The translations under genes and the position numbers were made by a program. The notes below the pieces were generated by a model. That model was not told the origin of the DNA. It saw only the letters and a list, made by a program, of their open reading frames with translations, and searched no databases. A DNA stretch of 64,000 bases, from the NCBI GenBank assembly GCA_963732365.1, contig CAVSZC010000005.1:1488001-1552000 (forward strand), read 5' to 3'. Of the stretch, positions 1 through 9,561 are shown one piece after another (the stretch's first letter is position 1; every line of letters begins with the position of its first letter). The stretch is from SR-FBR-E99 sp963732365 (GTDB taxonomy: Bacteria > Bacteroidota > Bacteroidia > Bacteroidales > VadinHA17).

Positions 1-1
1 T

Positions 2-574
2 GCCCAGGTGGAAAGGGCAGGAGCAACAGGGAGATATTACGGCATTGCTAAGGATGATATTGAGTCAACCTCACGTCTCCTGAAGGCTGCCCTGACGGAT
101 AATGATGTTGTGCTCCTCTCGGGAGGAGTCTCAGCCGGCGATTTTGACCTGGTACCGCAGGTGATTATGGATGCCGGACTGAAGGTGCATTTCAGCCAGG
201 TGGCGATGCAGCCGGGAAAGCCCCTTACTTTCTGTACAGGTGACAGGAAGGCTGTTTTTGGCCTCCCCGGTAACCCTGTCTCGGTATTTGTGCAGTTTGA
301 GATCATGGTGAGGCCCTTCCTGAATAAGATGGCGGGAGTGACAGAGAAGGAGCCTGAGATAATGATGCCACTGGCGACAGATTACTCCAGGCCGAGGGCA
401 GACAGGAGGGCGTATATACCTGTCATCATGACAGACAGGTTCGAGGCAATGCCTGTTGAGTACCACGGTTCGGCACATATATCATCTTTTGCCGGGGCGT
501 GGGGGATCATTACCATTCCTAAGGGTCAGAGCTGGATTCAGAAAGGAGAGCCGGTAAGTGTTAGACAGATTTAA
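2..574 (+). CDS. moeA: Molybdopterin molybdotransferase MoeA, 3' part
   Basis: C-terminal part of MoeA, which inserts molybdate into adenylylated molybdopterin in the last step of Moco synthesis. The reading frame is open to the window edge, so the 5' part is missing. The visible segment has the MoeA hallmark stretch LLSGGVSAGDFD, then VAMQPGKPL and GLPGNPVSV, followed by the C-terminal beta domain. It overlaps the start of moaA by 17 bases, and moaC and mog follow on the same strand, so this is a Moco operon. MoeA and Mog share the GGVSxGDxD/TGGTG-type fold, but the PGKP and GLPGNPVS motifs point to MoeA. Confidence 0.93.
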   Translation, partial: AQVERAGATGRYYGIAKDDIESTSRLLKAALTDNDVVLLSGGVSAGDFDLVPQVIMDAGLKVHFSQVAMQPGKPLTFCTGDRKAVFGLPGNPVSVFVQFEIMVRPFLNKMAGVTEKEPEIMMPLATDYSRPRADRRAYIPVIMTDRFEAMPVEYHGSAHISSFAGAWGIITIPKGQSWIQKGEPVSVRQI

Positions 575-1358
575 CAGGCATATAAATTACCTCCGTATCT
601 CAGTCACAGACAGGTGTAACCTGCGGTGCACGTACTGTATGCCCGCGGAGGGGATAAAACTCCTCAGCCACAGTGATATCCTTACCTATGACGAGATAAC
701 AGCCTTCACCCGTGATGCCGTTGCCATGGGCATAACGAAGGTGAGGCTTACCGGCGGCGAGCCCCTGGCAAGGAGAGGCATCACCACACTGGTAAGGATG
801 CTGGCGGGGCTGGAGGGTATCACCGATCTGTCAATGACAACCAATGGCACGATGCTGGCAGGTCATGCACAGGAGCTGGCTGATGCTGGTCTGATGAGGG
901 TAAACATCAGCCTTGACACCCTTGATCCGGAGAAATACAGCAGCATGACACGTGGCGGTAACATGGCTGATGTGCTTGAAGGGATTAAGGCTGCACAGAG
1001 GGCCGGCCTCAGGCCTGTGAAGATCAACTGCGTCATCAAGAGCACGCCTGATGAGGGCGATGCACGTATGGTTGCCGAATTCTGCATGAGGGAGGGACTG
1101 GAAGTGAGGTTCATCAGGGAGATGGATCTTGCCGGGGGGACCTTCTCAATAGTACACGGAGGCACCGGGGGTCACTGTGCCCGTTGCAACAGGCTGCGTC
1201 TTACCCCCGACGGGATGGTCAGACCCTGCCTCTTCAGCAACATCGCTTACAGCATACGCGAACTGGGCACCAGGGAAGCCCTCCGAATGGCACTGGAAAA
1301 CAAACCTGAGAAGGGGACAACGAATTCTACAAACGGATTTTATAATATAGGAGGATAG
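558..1358 (+). CDS. moaA: GTP 3',8-cyclase MoaA, compact form
   Basis: Radical SAM enzyme that, with MoaC, turns GTP into cyclic pyranopterin monophosphate, the first step of Moco synthesis. The radical SAM cluster motif CNLRCTYC gives Cys20, Cys24 and Cys27. The second 4Fe-4S site is Cys207, Cys210 and Cys224 in CARCNRLRLTPDG...PC. The protein ends in the Gly-Gly tail (NIGG) that the family needs for activity. At 266 residues it is clearly shorter than the usual 320-340. The missing part lies between FIREMDL and the second cluster. The start is GTG at 558 with AGGAG at 544-548, inside the end of moeA. Confidence 0.9.
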   Translation: MLDRFNRHINYLRISVTDRCNLRCTYCMPAEGIKLLSHSDILTYDEITAFTRDAVAMGITKVRLTGGEPLARRGITTLVRMLAGLEGITDLSMTTNGTMLAGHAQELADAGLMRVNISLDTLDPEKYSSMTRGGNMADVLEGIKAAQRAGLRPVKINCVIKSTPDEGDARMVAEFCMREGLEVRFIREMDLAGGTFSIVHGGTGGHCARCNRLRLTPDGMVRPCLFSNIAYSIRELGTREALRMALENKPEKGTTNSTNGFYNIGG

Positions 1359-1361
1359 ACA

Positions 1362-1817
1362 ATGACCCGACTGACACATACCGATGAGAGCGGCAGGGCC
1401 CGCATGGTAGATACTGGCAGCAAGCCTGTTCAGCAACGCACCGCTGCAGCCTCAGGCAGGATCAGCATGCTTCCCGCGACGCTGAAGCTTGTGAATACTA
1501 ATATGATGAAGAAGGGAGATGTGCTGACAGTAGCCGAGATAGCCGGCATACAGGCGGCAAAGAAGTGCGGGGAGCTGATCCCTTTGTGCCATAACATTCC
1601 CCTCGACCAGGTCAGTGTCACGCTGACCACTGACGGTGACGGTGTCAGGGCAGTAAGCACAGTACGGTGCACCGGACGCACGGGAGTGGAGATGGAAGCG
1701 CTGACAGCAGTCAGCGTTGCGCTTCTTACCGTATATGACATGTGCAAGGCGGTTGACAAGGGGATGCTGATCACAGATATCAGACTTGATAAAAAGGAGA
1801 AGCATGATATTGCCTGA
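1362..1817 (+). CDS. moaC: Cyclic pyranopterin monophosphate synthase MoaC
   Basis: Second enzyme of the first Moco step, acting on the MoaA product. The 151-residue length is normal. Family motifs seen are KKCGELIPLCHNIPLD and GVEMEALTAVSVALLTVYDMCKAVDKGM (quoted in part), which hold the conserved His, Glu, Asp and Lys residues. ATG 1362 follows a good AGGAGG-like ribosome site at 1350-1355, three bases after the moaA stop. The 3' end overlaps mog. Confidence 0.95.
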   Translation: MTRLTHTDESGRARMVDTGSKPVQQRTAAASGRISMLPATLKLVNTNMMKKGDVLTVAEIAGIQAAKKCGELIPLCHNIPLDQVSVTLTTDGDGVRAVSTVRCTGRTGVEMEALTAVSVALLTVYDMCKAVDKGMLITDIRLDKKEKHDIA

Positions 1818-2307
1818 AAGATTCAGAGTGCTTGTCATAACCCTCAGCGACAGGGCCTGCAGGGGTGACTATGAAGACCTCAGCGGCCCCGCCGTGGTCA
1901 GTCATGTAAGGGAGATAATGGATAAGGCAGGATGGGCATGTGAAATAAATTCGTCATTGTTGCCTGACGATCCGGAGATGCTGCGTGAGGCCATGGAGAG
2001 AGCCGGGGAAATGGATCTTGTCATCACCACCGGAGGGACGGGGATAGGGCCCCGTGACCATACACCCGATGTAATACGGCCGATGCTGACGAAGGAGATG
2101 CCGGGAATCATGGAGATGATCAGGGTGAAGTACGGAGCAGTGAATGCCGGGGCACTGCTCAGCAGGGCCGTGGCAGGGGTGAGAGGAAAGACCGTCGTGT
2201 ATACTCTTCCGGGGTCAGTGAAAGCAGTGAATGAGTATATGTCAGAGATAAGCAAAACACTGGAGCATACATTTTATATGCTTTACGGTACAGACAGGCA
2301 CAAATAA
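1804..2307 (+). CDS. mog: Molybdopterin adenylyltransferase (Mog/MoaB family)
   Basis: Adenylylates molybdopterin before MoeA inserts molybdate. The MPT-binding motif ITTGGTGIGPRDHTPD is present, with PGIMEMIR and LPGSVKAV further on, at 167 residues. I chose ATG 1804 because AAAAGGAG lies just upstream and the protein then begins ILPERFRVLVITLSDRA, as in the family. The frame is also open to an upstream TTG at 1786. The gene overlaps moaC by 14 bases. MoaB and Mog cannot be told apart by eye. The role is the same if this is the only copy. Confidence 0.88.
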   Translation: MILPERFRVLVITLSDRACRGDYEDLSGPAVVSHVREIMDKAGWACEINSSLLPDDPEMLREAMERAGEMDLVITTGGTGIGPRDHTPDVIRPMLTKEMPGIMEMIRVKYGAVNAGALLSRAVAGVRGKTVVYTLPGSVKAVNEYMSEISKTLEHTFYMLYGTDRHK

Positions 2308-2315
2308 CAAAGGTT

Positions 2316-3590
2316 TCAGAGCAATCCCCTGCTGTTCACCACAACCGCATCTGTGAGACGGTCATACCGCTGCTGCGGGTTACGGAAATAAGTAAGTATA
2401 ATGTAATCGTTCTCAGTCTGGTAATGGCTTCCTTCAAAGAACGCACCCTCAGGCTGGGATGACCTGTCAGGGATAAAGGCAAACTCATAGTTGTACCATC
2501 CCTGTTTGAGAAGAATAGTTGCCTCGTAGCATCCTCTGCCCGGGTTATATGTCATCATGTTGTCAGGCCCGTAGCTCCAGCCGTTGAATGCTCCGGCAAC
2601 ATATACCGAGCCCCCCTGAGCCTCCCTCTGCACCGGCAGGGTGAAGTAAACGTAGACGTAATCGGCATCAGTGCCGGGCTCCTTGCTCTCTTCCATGGCG
2701 ATCCAGTACTGTCCGTTAAGGTCATCGTCAAGGAAATACTGTCTGAACTCCCTGTCGGAAGAAGGTATCAAATAGACATGGTAATACCCCTGCAGGTATT
2801 CGATGGCCCTGACATTCTGCCGGGTCTGCTTTATAGTCTTGATATCGAAGTACCTGAACTCATTTCCCCCCGGCATGAGAGTCTTGTCAGAGAGGGCATT
2901 GAACTCAATCTTTGCCGTGCTCACAAAGTCAGGCAGCAGATTGTACCTGGCCCTGTCCCATCTTCCGTTCTGCAGAATGGTAAGCGTTACCTGCCGGTAG
3001 AGATCAGTGACCGGCAATTTGCCTGTTGCAACGGTTATCTCAGTCAGCTGGTGCGTATCTACCGTTCCGGGCTTCATCGGCCTGCGGAAGACTACAGATG
3101 TGGCTGTACTCTTCTCATGAACAAGGAACCTTCTTGTCAGGAGGGGGGTGCCAGGCTCTGAAGAGTCATAGATCACAATTATATAATTTCCTGATATCTT
3201 GAAGTTTATATCTTCATTCGGGATGCTGAGAGTATAATGAGAATAGCTGACCAGGGTATTGAATGAAGGGGTGTAGTCATATATCCTGTTCTCCTCCATC
3301 CCTTCAAGGTAATCGCTGGTGAAGATGTCGCTCCTGTTCCAGTCGCGGTCGCAATGGATAAAAGTGTAAGAGAGTGATCCGGCATCACTGTCAAGAAGGT
3401 CAAAGTTGAGGGTTATCTGTTCAGGTGTGTTGATCTGAATGACAGGGTATGAGAGCCTCCAGCCCTCTTTCTCAAACCAGACGCTCTTCACTTCACGGGC
3501 TGCATAATCAACTGTCGGGATATCCTGGGCAGATGAAGAAAAAAGTCCGGATAAAATTAATATTACCGATAAACTTAATACTTTTAACAT
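2316..3590 (-). CDS. Type IX secretion system plug protein (DUF5103 family)
   Basis: 424 residues starting with a Sec signal peptide (hydrophobic segment, SSAQD cleavage region). The sequence after it (SVWFEKEGWRLSYPVI, LNFDLLDSDAGSLSYTFIHCDRDW, LEGMEENRIYDY) matches my memory of DUF5103, the family of the protein that plugs the SprA translocon of the Bacteroidota type IX secretion system. The C-terminal half has an E-set/carbohydrate-binding-like beta region (VYVAGAFNGWSY...MTYNPGRGCYEATILLKQGWYNYEFAF, quoted in part). It stands alone, divergent from nqrA. It implies that the organism has a T9SS, although no other component is in the window. Confidence 0.85.
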   Translation of the reverse strand: MLKVLSLSVILILSGLFSSSAQDIPTVDYAAREVKSVWFEKEGWRLSYPVIQINTPEQITLNFDLLDSDAGSLSYTFIHCDRDWNRSDIFTSDYLEGMEENRIYDYTPSFNTLVSYSHYTLSIPNEDINFKISGNYIIVIYDSSEPGTPLLTRRFLVHEKSTATSVVFRRPMKPGTVDTHQLTEITVATGKLPVTDLYRQVTLTILQNGRWDRARYNLLPDFVSTAKIEFNALSDKTLMPGGNEFRYFDIKTIKQTRQNVRAIEYLQGYYHVYLIPSSDREFRQYFLDDDLNGQYWIAMEESKEPGTDADYVYVYFTLPVQREAQGGSVYVAGAFNGWSYGPDNMMTYNPGRGCYEATILLKQGWYNYEFAFIPDRSSQPEGAFFEGSHYQTENDYIILTYFRNPQQRYDRLTDAVVVNSRGLL

Positions 3591-3760
3591 TGTTAAAAAG
3601 GCAGTCTGAGTTCTGCCTGGCTAAAAATACAAATATCCTGCCGTACAGTAACAAACCGCAGTTGAAAAACTAATGTGTGATTTTTGTCATATATATCTGT
3701 GAAGGAAATAACAATAAGTTATACTTGCATTCTGAAATTGAAATAAGCTGAAGCCAATAT

Positions 3761-5113
3761 ATGTCAACAACAATCAGATTACGCAAAGGATTAAACATCA
3801 AGCTTGCCGGGAAGGCCGAGAAGATACTTCTTCCGGAGGCTCCCGTCGGCAGGTACGGGGTCAGGTTTGCTGACTTTCCCGGACTCACTGCCAAACTTGA
3901 GGTTAAGGAAGGGGCTATGGTCAGTGCAGGCAGTGTCCTGTTCCATGACAAACTCTTTCCTGAGATAAAGTATGTGTCTCCTGTCAGCGGGGTGGTAAAG
4001 GAGATTGTCCGTGGCGAAAAGCGCCTCCTGATGGAGATTGTCATTGAGCAGCTGGGAAATGAGAAGGTTGATTTCGGTACAGCTGACCCTCTTAAGCTGA
4101 CGCGCGAGGAGGTAAAAAACAGGATGATGATCTCCGGTTTGTGGCCTGTGATGAGACAACGGCCTTACCATATCGTGGCACGTCCGGGGGCAGTGCCGAA
4201 GGCAATATTTATTTCCGCATTTGATACTGCTCCTCTGGCACCCGATCTTGATTTTATAATGACCAATACGCAGGGTGGGCATCTTCAGACAGGCATCAAT
4301 GTGCTGTCGCGTCTCACTGACGGAAAGATCCATCTCTCCTTTGACAAGGACGGGTCGAAAGTGGCGGAGGTCAGAAAACTGAAGGGGGTTGAGCTTCATA
4401 CCTTCACAGGTCCGCATCCGGCAGGCAACGTAGGGATTCAGATACATCACATAGACCCGGTATCAAAGGGAGAGGTGGTATGGTACACCGACATACAGGA
4501 TGTTGTTGCGCTGGGCAGGCTGTTCAACACCGGAACATATAACCGTGACCGCATCATTGCGCTGGCAGGCCCGGGGGTGTTGCATCCCAAGTACCATCGT
4601 ACCAGGGCCGGGGCATCAGTCAGCGCAATCCTCAAGGCGAACCTCAGGGGTCAGAACCAGAGGGTCATCAGCGGAAATGTCCTGACAGGCAAGAAGATTT
4701 CAGATGAAGGCTCCCTGGGGTTCTATGACAATATGGTGATTGTCGTGCCGGAGGGAGATTATAACGAGTTCTTCGGCTGGGCATTGCCGGGCTATGACAA
4801 GTTCAGTTACTGGAAGACCTTCCTGTCAAAACTGATACCGAGGAAGGAGTATGTGCTGGACACTAACTTGCACGGCGGGCACAGGGCATTCGTTATAAGC
4901 GGACACTATGAGAACGTACTGCCGATGGATGTCTACCCGGTGCACCTGGTGAAAGCGATAATGTCAGGTGATGTGGAACTCATGGAGAACCTCGGTATTT
5001 ACGAGGTGGCGGAAGAGGATTTTGCCTTATGCGAATACATCGATCCGTCAAAGACCGAGTTTCAGGAGATAATCCGTCAGGGCATTGACCTGATGATAAA
5101 GGAAATGAATTAA
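3761..5113 (+). CDS. nqrA: Na+-translocating NADH:quinone reductase subunit A
   Basis: First gene of the six-gene nqr operon. The complex oxidises NADH, reduces quinone and pumps Na+ out across the inner membrane. NqrA is the large cytoplasmic subunit implicated in quinone binding. The 450-residue length and the opening IRLRKGLNIKLAGKAEK plus FHDKLFPEIKYVSPVSGVV are typical. ATG 3761 lies 170 bases from the divergent T9SS plug gene, and the operon promoter should be in that gap. I see only a weak -7-like element (TATACTTG, 3720-3727). Confidence 0.95.
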   Translation: MSTTIRLRKGLNIKLAGKAEKILLPEAPVGRYGVRFADFPGLTAKLEVKEGAMVSAGSVLFHDKLFPEIKYVSPVSGVVKEIVRGEKRLLMEIVIEQLGNEKVDFGTADPLKLTREEVKNRMMISGLWPVMRQRPYHIVARPGAVPKAIFISAFDTAPLAPDLDFIMTNTQGGHLQTGINVLSRLTDGKIHLSFDKDGSKVAEVRKLKGVELHTFTGPHPAGNVGIQIHHIDPVSKGEVVWYTDIQDVVALGRLFNTGTYNRDRIIALAGPGVLHPKYHRTRAGASVSAILKANLRGQNQRVISGNVLTGKKISDEGSLGFYDNMVIVVPEGDYNEFFGWALPGYDKFSYWKTFLSKLIPRKEYVLDTNLHGGHRAFVISGHYENVLPMDVYPVHLVKAIMSGDVELMENLGIYEVAEEDFALCEYIDPSKTEFQEIIRQGIDLMIKEMN

Positions 5114-5132
5114 TAATGGTAATAGTTTTATA

Positions 5133-6290
5133 ATGAACTTCTTACTCAAACAAATAAAGAAGATAAAGCCCCAGTTTGAACAGGGGGGGCGCTTCGGGAA
5201 GCTCAGGTCTGTCTTCGAGGGATTTGAGACTTTCATATTTGTCCCGGAGAAAGTGACCTCAAGGGGCTCTCACATCAGGGACTATATGGACATGAAGCGC
5301 ACCATGACGGTTGTTATTGTGGCACTGTTGCCAGCCCTTCTCTTCGGGTCATACAACATAGGGCTGCAGCATACCAGGGCGTTCGGGATTGAAGGATGGA
5401 GCCTGATGCAGATGTTCTGGTTCGGCTTCCTGAAGATACTGCCGCTGATCATAGTGAGTTATGTTGTAGGTCTCGGGATAGAATTCGTAGCGGCACAACT
5501 GCGCGGTCACGAGATAAATGAGGGTTACCTCGTCACCGGCATGCTCATACCGCTTATCATGCCTGTCGATGTGCCGCTCTGGATGGTGGCTGTCTCTGTC
5601 GCTTTTGCCGTTATCATCGGCAAGGAGATATTCGGCGGTACCGGGATGAATATTCTCAACCCTGCACTCACGGCCCGTGCCTTCCTCTTCTTCAGCTATC
5701 CCGGATGGATGACGGGAGACAAAGTATGGATAGAGGGTCTGACAAGGGGAACTGCCGTTGACGGTTTCTCAGGGGCAACACCACTGGCGCTGGCCAAGCT
5801 TGATGAGTTTGACAGGATGCCGTCAGCGATGGATATGTTTATCGGAACCATACCGGGTTCTGTCGGAGAGACATCAACGCTGGCTATTATTATAGGTGCA
5901 CTTATACTGATTGCCACCGGGGTGGGCAGCTGGCGCATCATGCTCAGCATGACGCTGGGCGGACTGGGGATGGGACTGTTGCTTAACCTTGTTGGCACCA
6001 GTGAATACACACAGCTTCCTGCATATTATCATCTCATTATGGGTGGCTTCGCCTTCGGGGCAGTCTTCATGGCCACCGATCCGGTGACCGCCGCACAGAC
6101 TAACACGGGCAAATGGATATATGGCGCCCTGGCAGGGATAATGGTTGTCATAATAAGGGTATTCAACCCTGCCTATCCGGAGGGAACCATGCTGGCCATA
6201 CTGCTGATGAACGTCTTCGCACCCCTTATTGACCATTATGTGGTCAATGCCAATATTAAAAGAAGACTAAAAAGATTAAAGACAACTTAA
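5133..6290 (+). CDS. nqrB: Na+-NQR subunit B
   Basis: Integral membrane subunit of 385 residues with multiple transmembrane helices, related to RnfD. It carries a covalent FMN. The flavinylation motif DGFSGATPLA is present, and the acceptor is predicted to be Thr216. ApbE, encoded at the end of the operon, is the transferase expected to attach it. ATG 5133 is 19 bases after nqrA. Confidence 0.95.
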   Translation: MNFLLKQIKKIKPQFEQGGRFGKLRSVFEGFETFIFVPEKVTSRGSHIRDYMDMKRTMTVVIVALLPALLFGSYNIGLQHTRAFGIEGWSLMQMFWFGFLKILPLIIVSYVVGLGIEFVAAQLRGHEINEGYLVTGMLIPLIMPVDVPLWMVAVSVAFAVIIGKEIFGGTGMNILNPALTARAFLFFSYPGWMTGDKVWIEGLTRGTAVDGFSGATPLALAKLDEFDRMPSAMDMFIGTIPGSVGETSTLAIIIGALILIATGVGSWRIMLSMTLGGLGMGLLLNLVGTSEYTQLPAYYHLIMGGFAFGAVFMATDPVTAAQTNTGKWIYGALAGIMVVIIRVFNPAYPEGTMLAILLMNVFAPLIDHYVVNANIKRRLKRLKTT

Positions 6291-6301
6291 AAGCCAACAG
6301 G

Positions 6302-7003
6302 ATGAAAGATTTCAGCAACAAATATATTTTCATTTTCTCGGTGGTGATGGTTGTCTCCGTCGCCATCCTGCTATCGCTGACAGCGCTGCTGCTGCAGCCC
6401 AGGCAGGAGAAGAACGTTGAAACAGAGAAGAAGATGAATATTCTCTCCTCGATAAATATCACATCGACAAAGGTTGACGCCGTCGCGCTCTATGACAGGT
6501 ATATCAGGGAGAGTTTCGTGATAAACACCGGTGGTCAGCGCATTCAGGGTGTTGATGCCTTTACCGTCTCACTCCGTGCCGAGCATAAGAAACCGGTTGA
6601 GGAGCAGTACCTGCCGGTATTCACTGCGGTGATGGACAACGGTGATACGCTTCATATTTTCCCTCTGGAGGGTAAGGGGCTCTGGGGGCCTATATGGGGC
6701 TATGTGGCTCTGCGACCTGACATGAGCACCATTGCAGGCGCGACCTTTGACCATAAGGGTGAGACACCGGGTCTGGGAGCAGAGATAAACACCACACCGT
6801 TCGAGAGTCAGTTTCTCGACAAGAGCCTTTATGAGAATGGCCGCTTCGTATCGGTGGCCGTGGTAAAGGGAGGTGCAGACAAGTCAGACAGGCATGAGGT
6901 TGACGGTATCTCTGGCGGTACTATCACCAGCAAGGCCCTGGAGGCGATGCTGCGTGAAGGGCTGGCTAAGTATGAGAAGTATTTTGATGATAACAGGAGG
7001 TAG
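6302..7003 (+). CDS. nqrC: Na+-NQR subunit C
   Basis: 233 residues with an N-terminal membrane anchor (about residues 8-32) and a periplasmic FMN-binding domain. The flavinylation site reads DGISGGTITSKALE, so the predicted acceptor is Thr207. It has SGGT where the textbook motif is SGAT, a variant I believe is normal in Bacteroidota. LWGPIWGYVAL and GETPGLGAEI are further family motifs. The gene starts 11 bases after nqrB. Confidence 0.94.
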   Translation: MKDFSNKYIFIFSVVMVVSVAILLSLTALLLQPRQEKNVETEKKMNILSSINITSTKVDAVALYDRYIRESFVINTGGQRIQGVDAFTVSLRAEHKKPVEEQYLPVFTAVMDNGDTLHIFPLEGKGLWGPIWGYVALRPDMSTIAGATFDHKGETPGLGAEINTTPFESQFLDKSLYENGRFVSVAVVKGGADKSDRHEVDGISGGTITSKALEAMLREGLAKYEKYFDDNRR

Positions 7004-7005
7004 AT

Positions 7006-7659
7006 ATGGAAAACGTAGAAAAGGAGCCGCTGCTGTCGGCTAAGAATATAAAACTGATGACAGCCCCGCTGGGGGATCAGAACCCCATCACCGTGCAGGT
7101 ACTGGGCATCTGTTCTGCCCTGGCGGTGACGGTGAAGATGAAGCCGGCCATTGTCATGGCTATATCGGTCATGGTGGTTCTGGCTATATCGAACGTAGTC
7201 ATATCGGCCATGCGAAAATCAATCCCGGGAAGGATACGTATCATAGTGCAGCTGGTAGTGATAGCCACAATGGTAATTATCGTCGACCAGTTCCTCAAGG
7301 CCTTTGCCTTCGATGTCAGCAAACAGCTGTCTGTATTCGTGGGGCTGATTATCACCAACTGCATCATCATGGGTCGTCTTGAGGCATTCGCCCTTGCCAA
7401 TAAACCGTGGCCGGCATTCCTTGACGGACTGGGTAATGCGTGGGGTTACGGGCTGATACTGATAATCGTTTCGTTCTTCCGCGAGTTTCTCGGCAGCGGC
7501 AGCATCATGGGCTTCCCGGTAATGGAGAAGATAGGGGTGTACAACTTCGGGTACGAGGATAACGGCTTTATGATACTTCCGCCGATGGCTCTCATTACTG
7601 TGGGGCTGATAATATGGTTCCAGCGCAGCCGTAACAAATCACTGATAGAAACCAAGTAA
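7006..7659 (+). CDS. nqrD: Na+-NQR subunit D
   Basis: 217-residue polytopic membrane subunit related to RnfE. It has a six-helix pattern and the family region GICSALAVTVKMKPAIVMAISV (quoted in part) near the N terminus. NqrD and NqrE together hold an Fe centre between them. ATG 7006 follows AGGAGG at 6996-7001, two bases after nqrC. Confidence 0.94.
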   Translation: MENVEKEPLLSAKNIKLMTAPLGDQNPITVQVLGICSALAVTVKMKPAIVMAISVMVVLAISNVVISAMRKSIPGRIRIIVQLVVIATMVIIVDQFLKAFAFDVSKQLSVFVGLIITNCIIMGRLEAFALANKPWPAFLDGLGNAWGYGLILIIVSFFREFLGSGSIMGFPVMEKIGVYNFGYEDNGFMILPPMALITVGLIIWFQRSRNKSLIETK

Positions 7660-7670
7660 CGTCACGGATC

Positions 7671-8288
7671 ATGGAAAACTTAATCAACATATTCGTTAAG
7701 TCGATCTTCATCGACAACATGATCTTTGCCTACTTCCTGGGTATGTGCTCATACCTGGCAGTGTCAAAGACGGTAAAGACCTCGATGGGGCTGGGGATAG
7801 CGGTGATCTTCGTGCTGCTCATAACGGTGCCGGTAAACTACCTTCTTGAAGTGTATGTCCTTAAAAAGGGGGCACTGGTATGGTTAAGTGACAGCTTTGC
7901 AACGCTTGACCTGAGCTTCCTTTCGTTCATCATGTTCATCGCCATCATCGCTTCAATAGTACAGCTGGTTGAAATGTTCATCGAGAAGTTCAGTCCTGCC
8001 CTTTACAACTCGCTTGGCATCTTCCTGCCTCTTATAGCGGTCAACTGTGCCATACTCGGTGCTGCGCTTTTCATGCAGGAGAGGGAGTACAGCAACATAG
8101 CCGAGGCCACTGTCTTTGGACTGGGATCAGGCATCGGGTGGCTTCTGGCTATCGTGGCTCTTGCCGCCATCAGGGAGAAGATGCGTTACTCGAACGTCCC
8201 TGCTCCCCTGAGAGGGCTGGGTATCACCTTTATATTAACCGGGCTGATGGGGATAGCTTTCATGAGCTTCCTCGGCATCACACTTTAA
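7671..8288 (+). CDS. nqrE: Na+-NQR subunit E
   Basis: 205-residue polytopic membrane subunit related to RnfA and a pseudo-inverted homologue of NqrD. Motifs are FIDNMIFAYFLGMCSYLAVSK and FLPLIAVNCAILGAALFMQ (both quoted in part). The conserved Cys residues in GMCSY and VNCAI are those expected to bind the membrane Fe centre. It starts 11 bases after nqrD. Confidence 0.95.
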   Translation: MENLINIFVKSIFIDNMIFAYFLGMCSYLAVSKTVKTSMGLGIAVIFVLLITVPVNYLLEVYVLKKGALVWLSDSFATLDLSFLSFIMFIAIIASIVQLVEMFIEKFSPALYNSLGIFLPLIAVNCAILGAALFMQEREYSNIAEATVFGLGSGIGWLLAIVALAAIREKMRYSNVPAPLRGLGITFILTGLMGIAFMSFLGITL

Positions 8289-8304
8289 TGAAATCTCAAC
8301 TGAC

Positions 8305-9561
8305 ATGATATTAGGATTATCTATTGCAGGCACCGTTCTTATCAGCATCGCAGTCTTTGTGCTGGTGATGATCATGCTGGTGGTGGTGCTGCTATATGCG
8401 AGACAGAAACTGACGCCACAGGGTGACGTGACACTTAAGATCAATGACCGTGAGCTGGTAGTGTCACCCGGGTCAAACCTTCTCTCAACCCTCTCCGGAA
8501 ACGGCATCTTCCTCCCGTCCGCATGTGGCGGCGGAGGCACGTGCGGCATGTGTAAATGTCAGATAACTGAGGGCGGGGGCTCCATCCTGCCCACCGAGAC
8601 CGGCTTCTTCACACGCCGCGAGCAGCATGACCACTGGCGCCTGGGATGCCAGGTGAAGGTGCGTGAAAACATGACGCTGCATGTTCCTGAAGCAGTACTT
8701 GGCATCAGGAAGTGGGAGTGCGAGGTTGTATCAAACAGGAATGTGGCTACATTCATTAAGGAGTTTGTGGTTAAACTGCCTGAAGGTGAAGATCTTCAGT
8801 TCAAGTCGGGCGAATATGTACAGATCGATGTGCCAAAATATGAAGTTGATTTCTCAAAGGATATCGATGTGGAGGAGGAATACCGGCCTGAATGGGACAA
8901 GTATCGTATGTGGGACCTGAAGATCAATAACAGGGAGGAGACATACAGGGCTTACTCGATGGCCAACTATCCTGCAGAAAAGAACCTTATAATACTCAAC
9001 ATCCGTATTGCGTCACCGCCGTGGGACAATGCCAGGAACCAGTTCATGAACGTCCCGCCGGGAATTTGCTCTTCGTACATCTTCTCACGCAAGCCGGGTG
9101 ACAAGGTGATGATATCAGGTCCTTATGGCGATTTTCATATAAAGGACACAGAGAAAGAGATGATATACATAGGCGGAGGAGCCGGCATGGCACCCCTGCG
9201 GTCACATATCTTCCACCTGCTGAAGACAATTGAGTCGGGGAGAAATATATCCTACTGGTACGGGGCGAGGTCGCTCAGGGAGGTTTTTTACGAGGATGAG
9301 TTCAGGGCGCTGGAGAAGAAATTCCCGAATTTCAAATTCAACCTTGCCCTCTCGGAGGCTCTCCCTGAAGACAACTGGACCGGTTACACGGGTTTCATTC
9401 ACCAGGTGTTGCTTGACAACTATCTGGGCAAGCATGAGGAGCCTGAGGAGATAGAGTATTATCTCTGCGGACCGCCGATGATGAACTCTGCCGTGCTGAA
9501 GATGCTCGATGACCTGGGCATACCGAACGAGGCGATAGCGTTTGATGATTTCGGAGGGTAG
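8305..9561 (+). CDS. nqrF: Na+-NQR subunit F (NADH-oxidising)
   Basis: Entry point for electrons. It has one N-terminal transmembrane helix (about residues 3-31), then a 2Fe-2S ferredoxin domain with Cys74, Cys80, Cys83 and Cys115, then FAD and NADH domains of the ferredoxin-reductase type. The FAD motif is YRAYSMANYP, the NADH motif GGGAGMAPLRSHI, and the C-terminal part CGPPMMNSAV. The 418-residue length is normal. Last structural gene of the operon. Confidence 0.96.
   Translation: MILGLSIAGTVLISIAVFVLVMIMLVVVLLYARQKLTPQGDVTLKINDRELVVSPGSNLLSTLSGNGIFLPSACGGGGTCGMCKCQITEGGGSILPTETGFFTRREQHDHWRLGCQVKVRENMTLHVPEAVLGIRKWECEVVSNRNVATFIKEFVVKLPEGEDLQFKSGEYVQIDVPKYEVDFSKDIDVEEEYRPEWDKYRMWDLKINNREETYRAYSMANYPAEKNLIILNIRIASPPWDNARNQFMNVPPGICSSYIFSRKPGDKVMISGPYGDFHIKDTEKEMIYIGGGAGMAPLRSHIFHLLKTIESGRNISYWYGARSLREVFYEDEFRALEKKFPNFKFNLALSEALPEDNWTGYTGFIHQVLLDNYLGKHEEPEEIEYYLCGPPMMNSAVLKMLDDLGIPNEAIAFDDFGG

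Noticed and set aside
3791..4450. 219-residue minus-strand open frame inside nqrA
   Set aside because: Fully antisense to a certain nqrA gene, and the translation has no family features.
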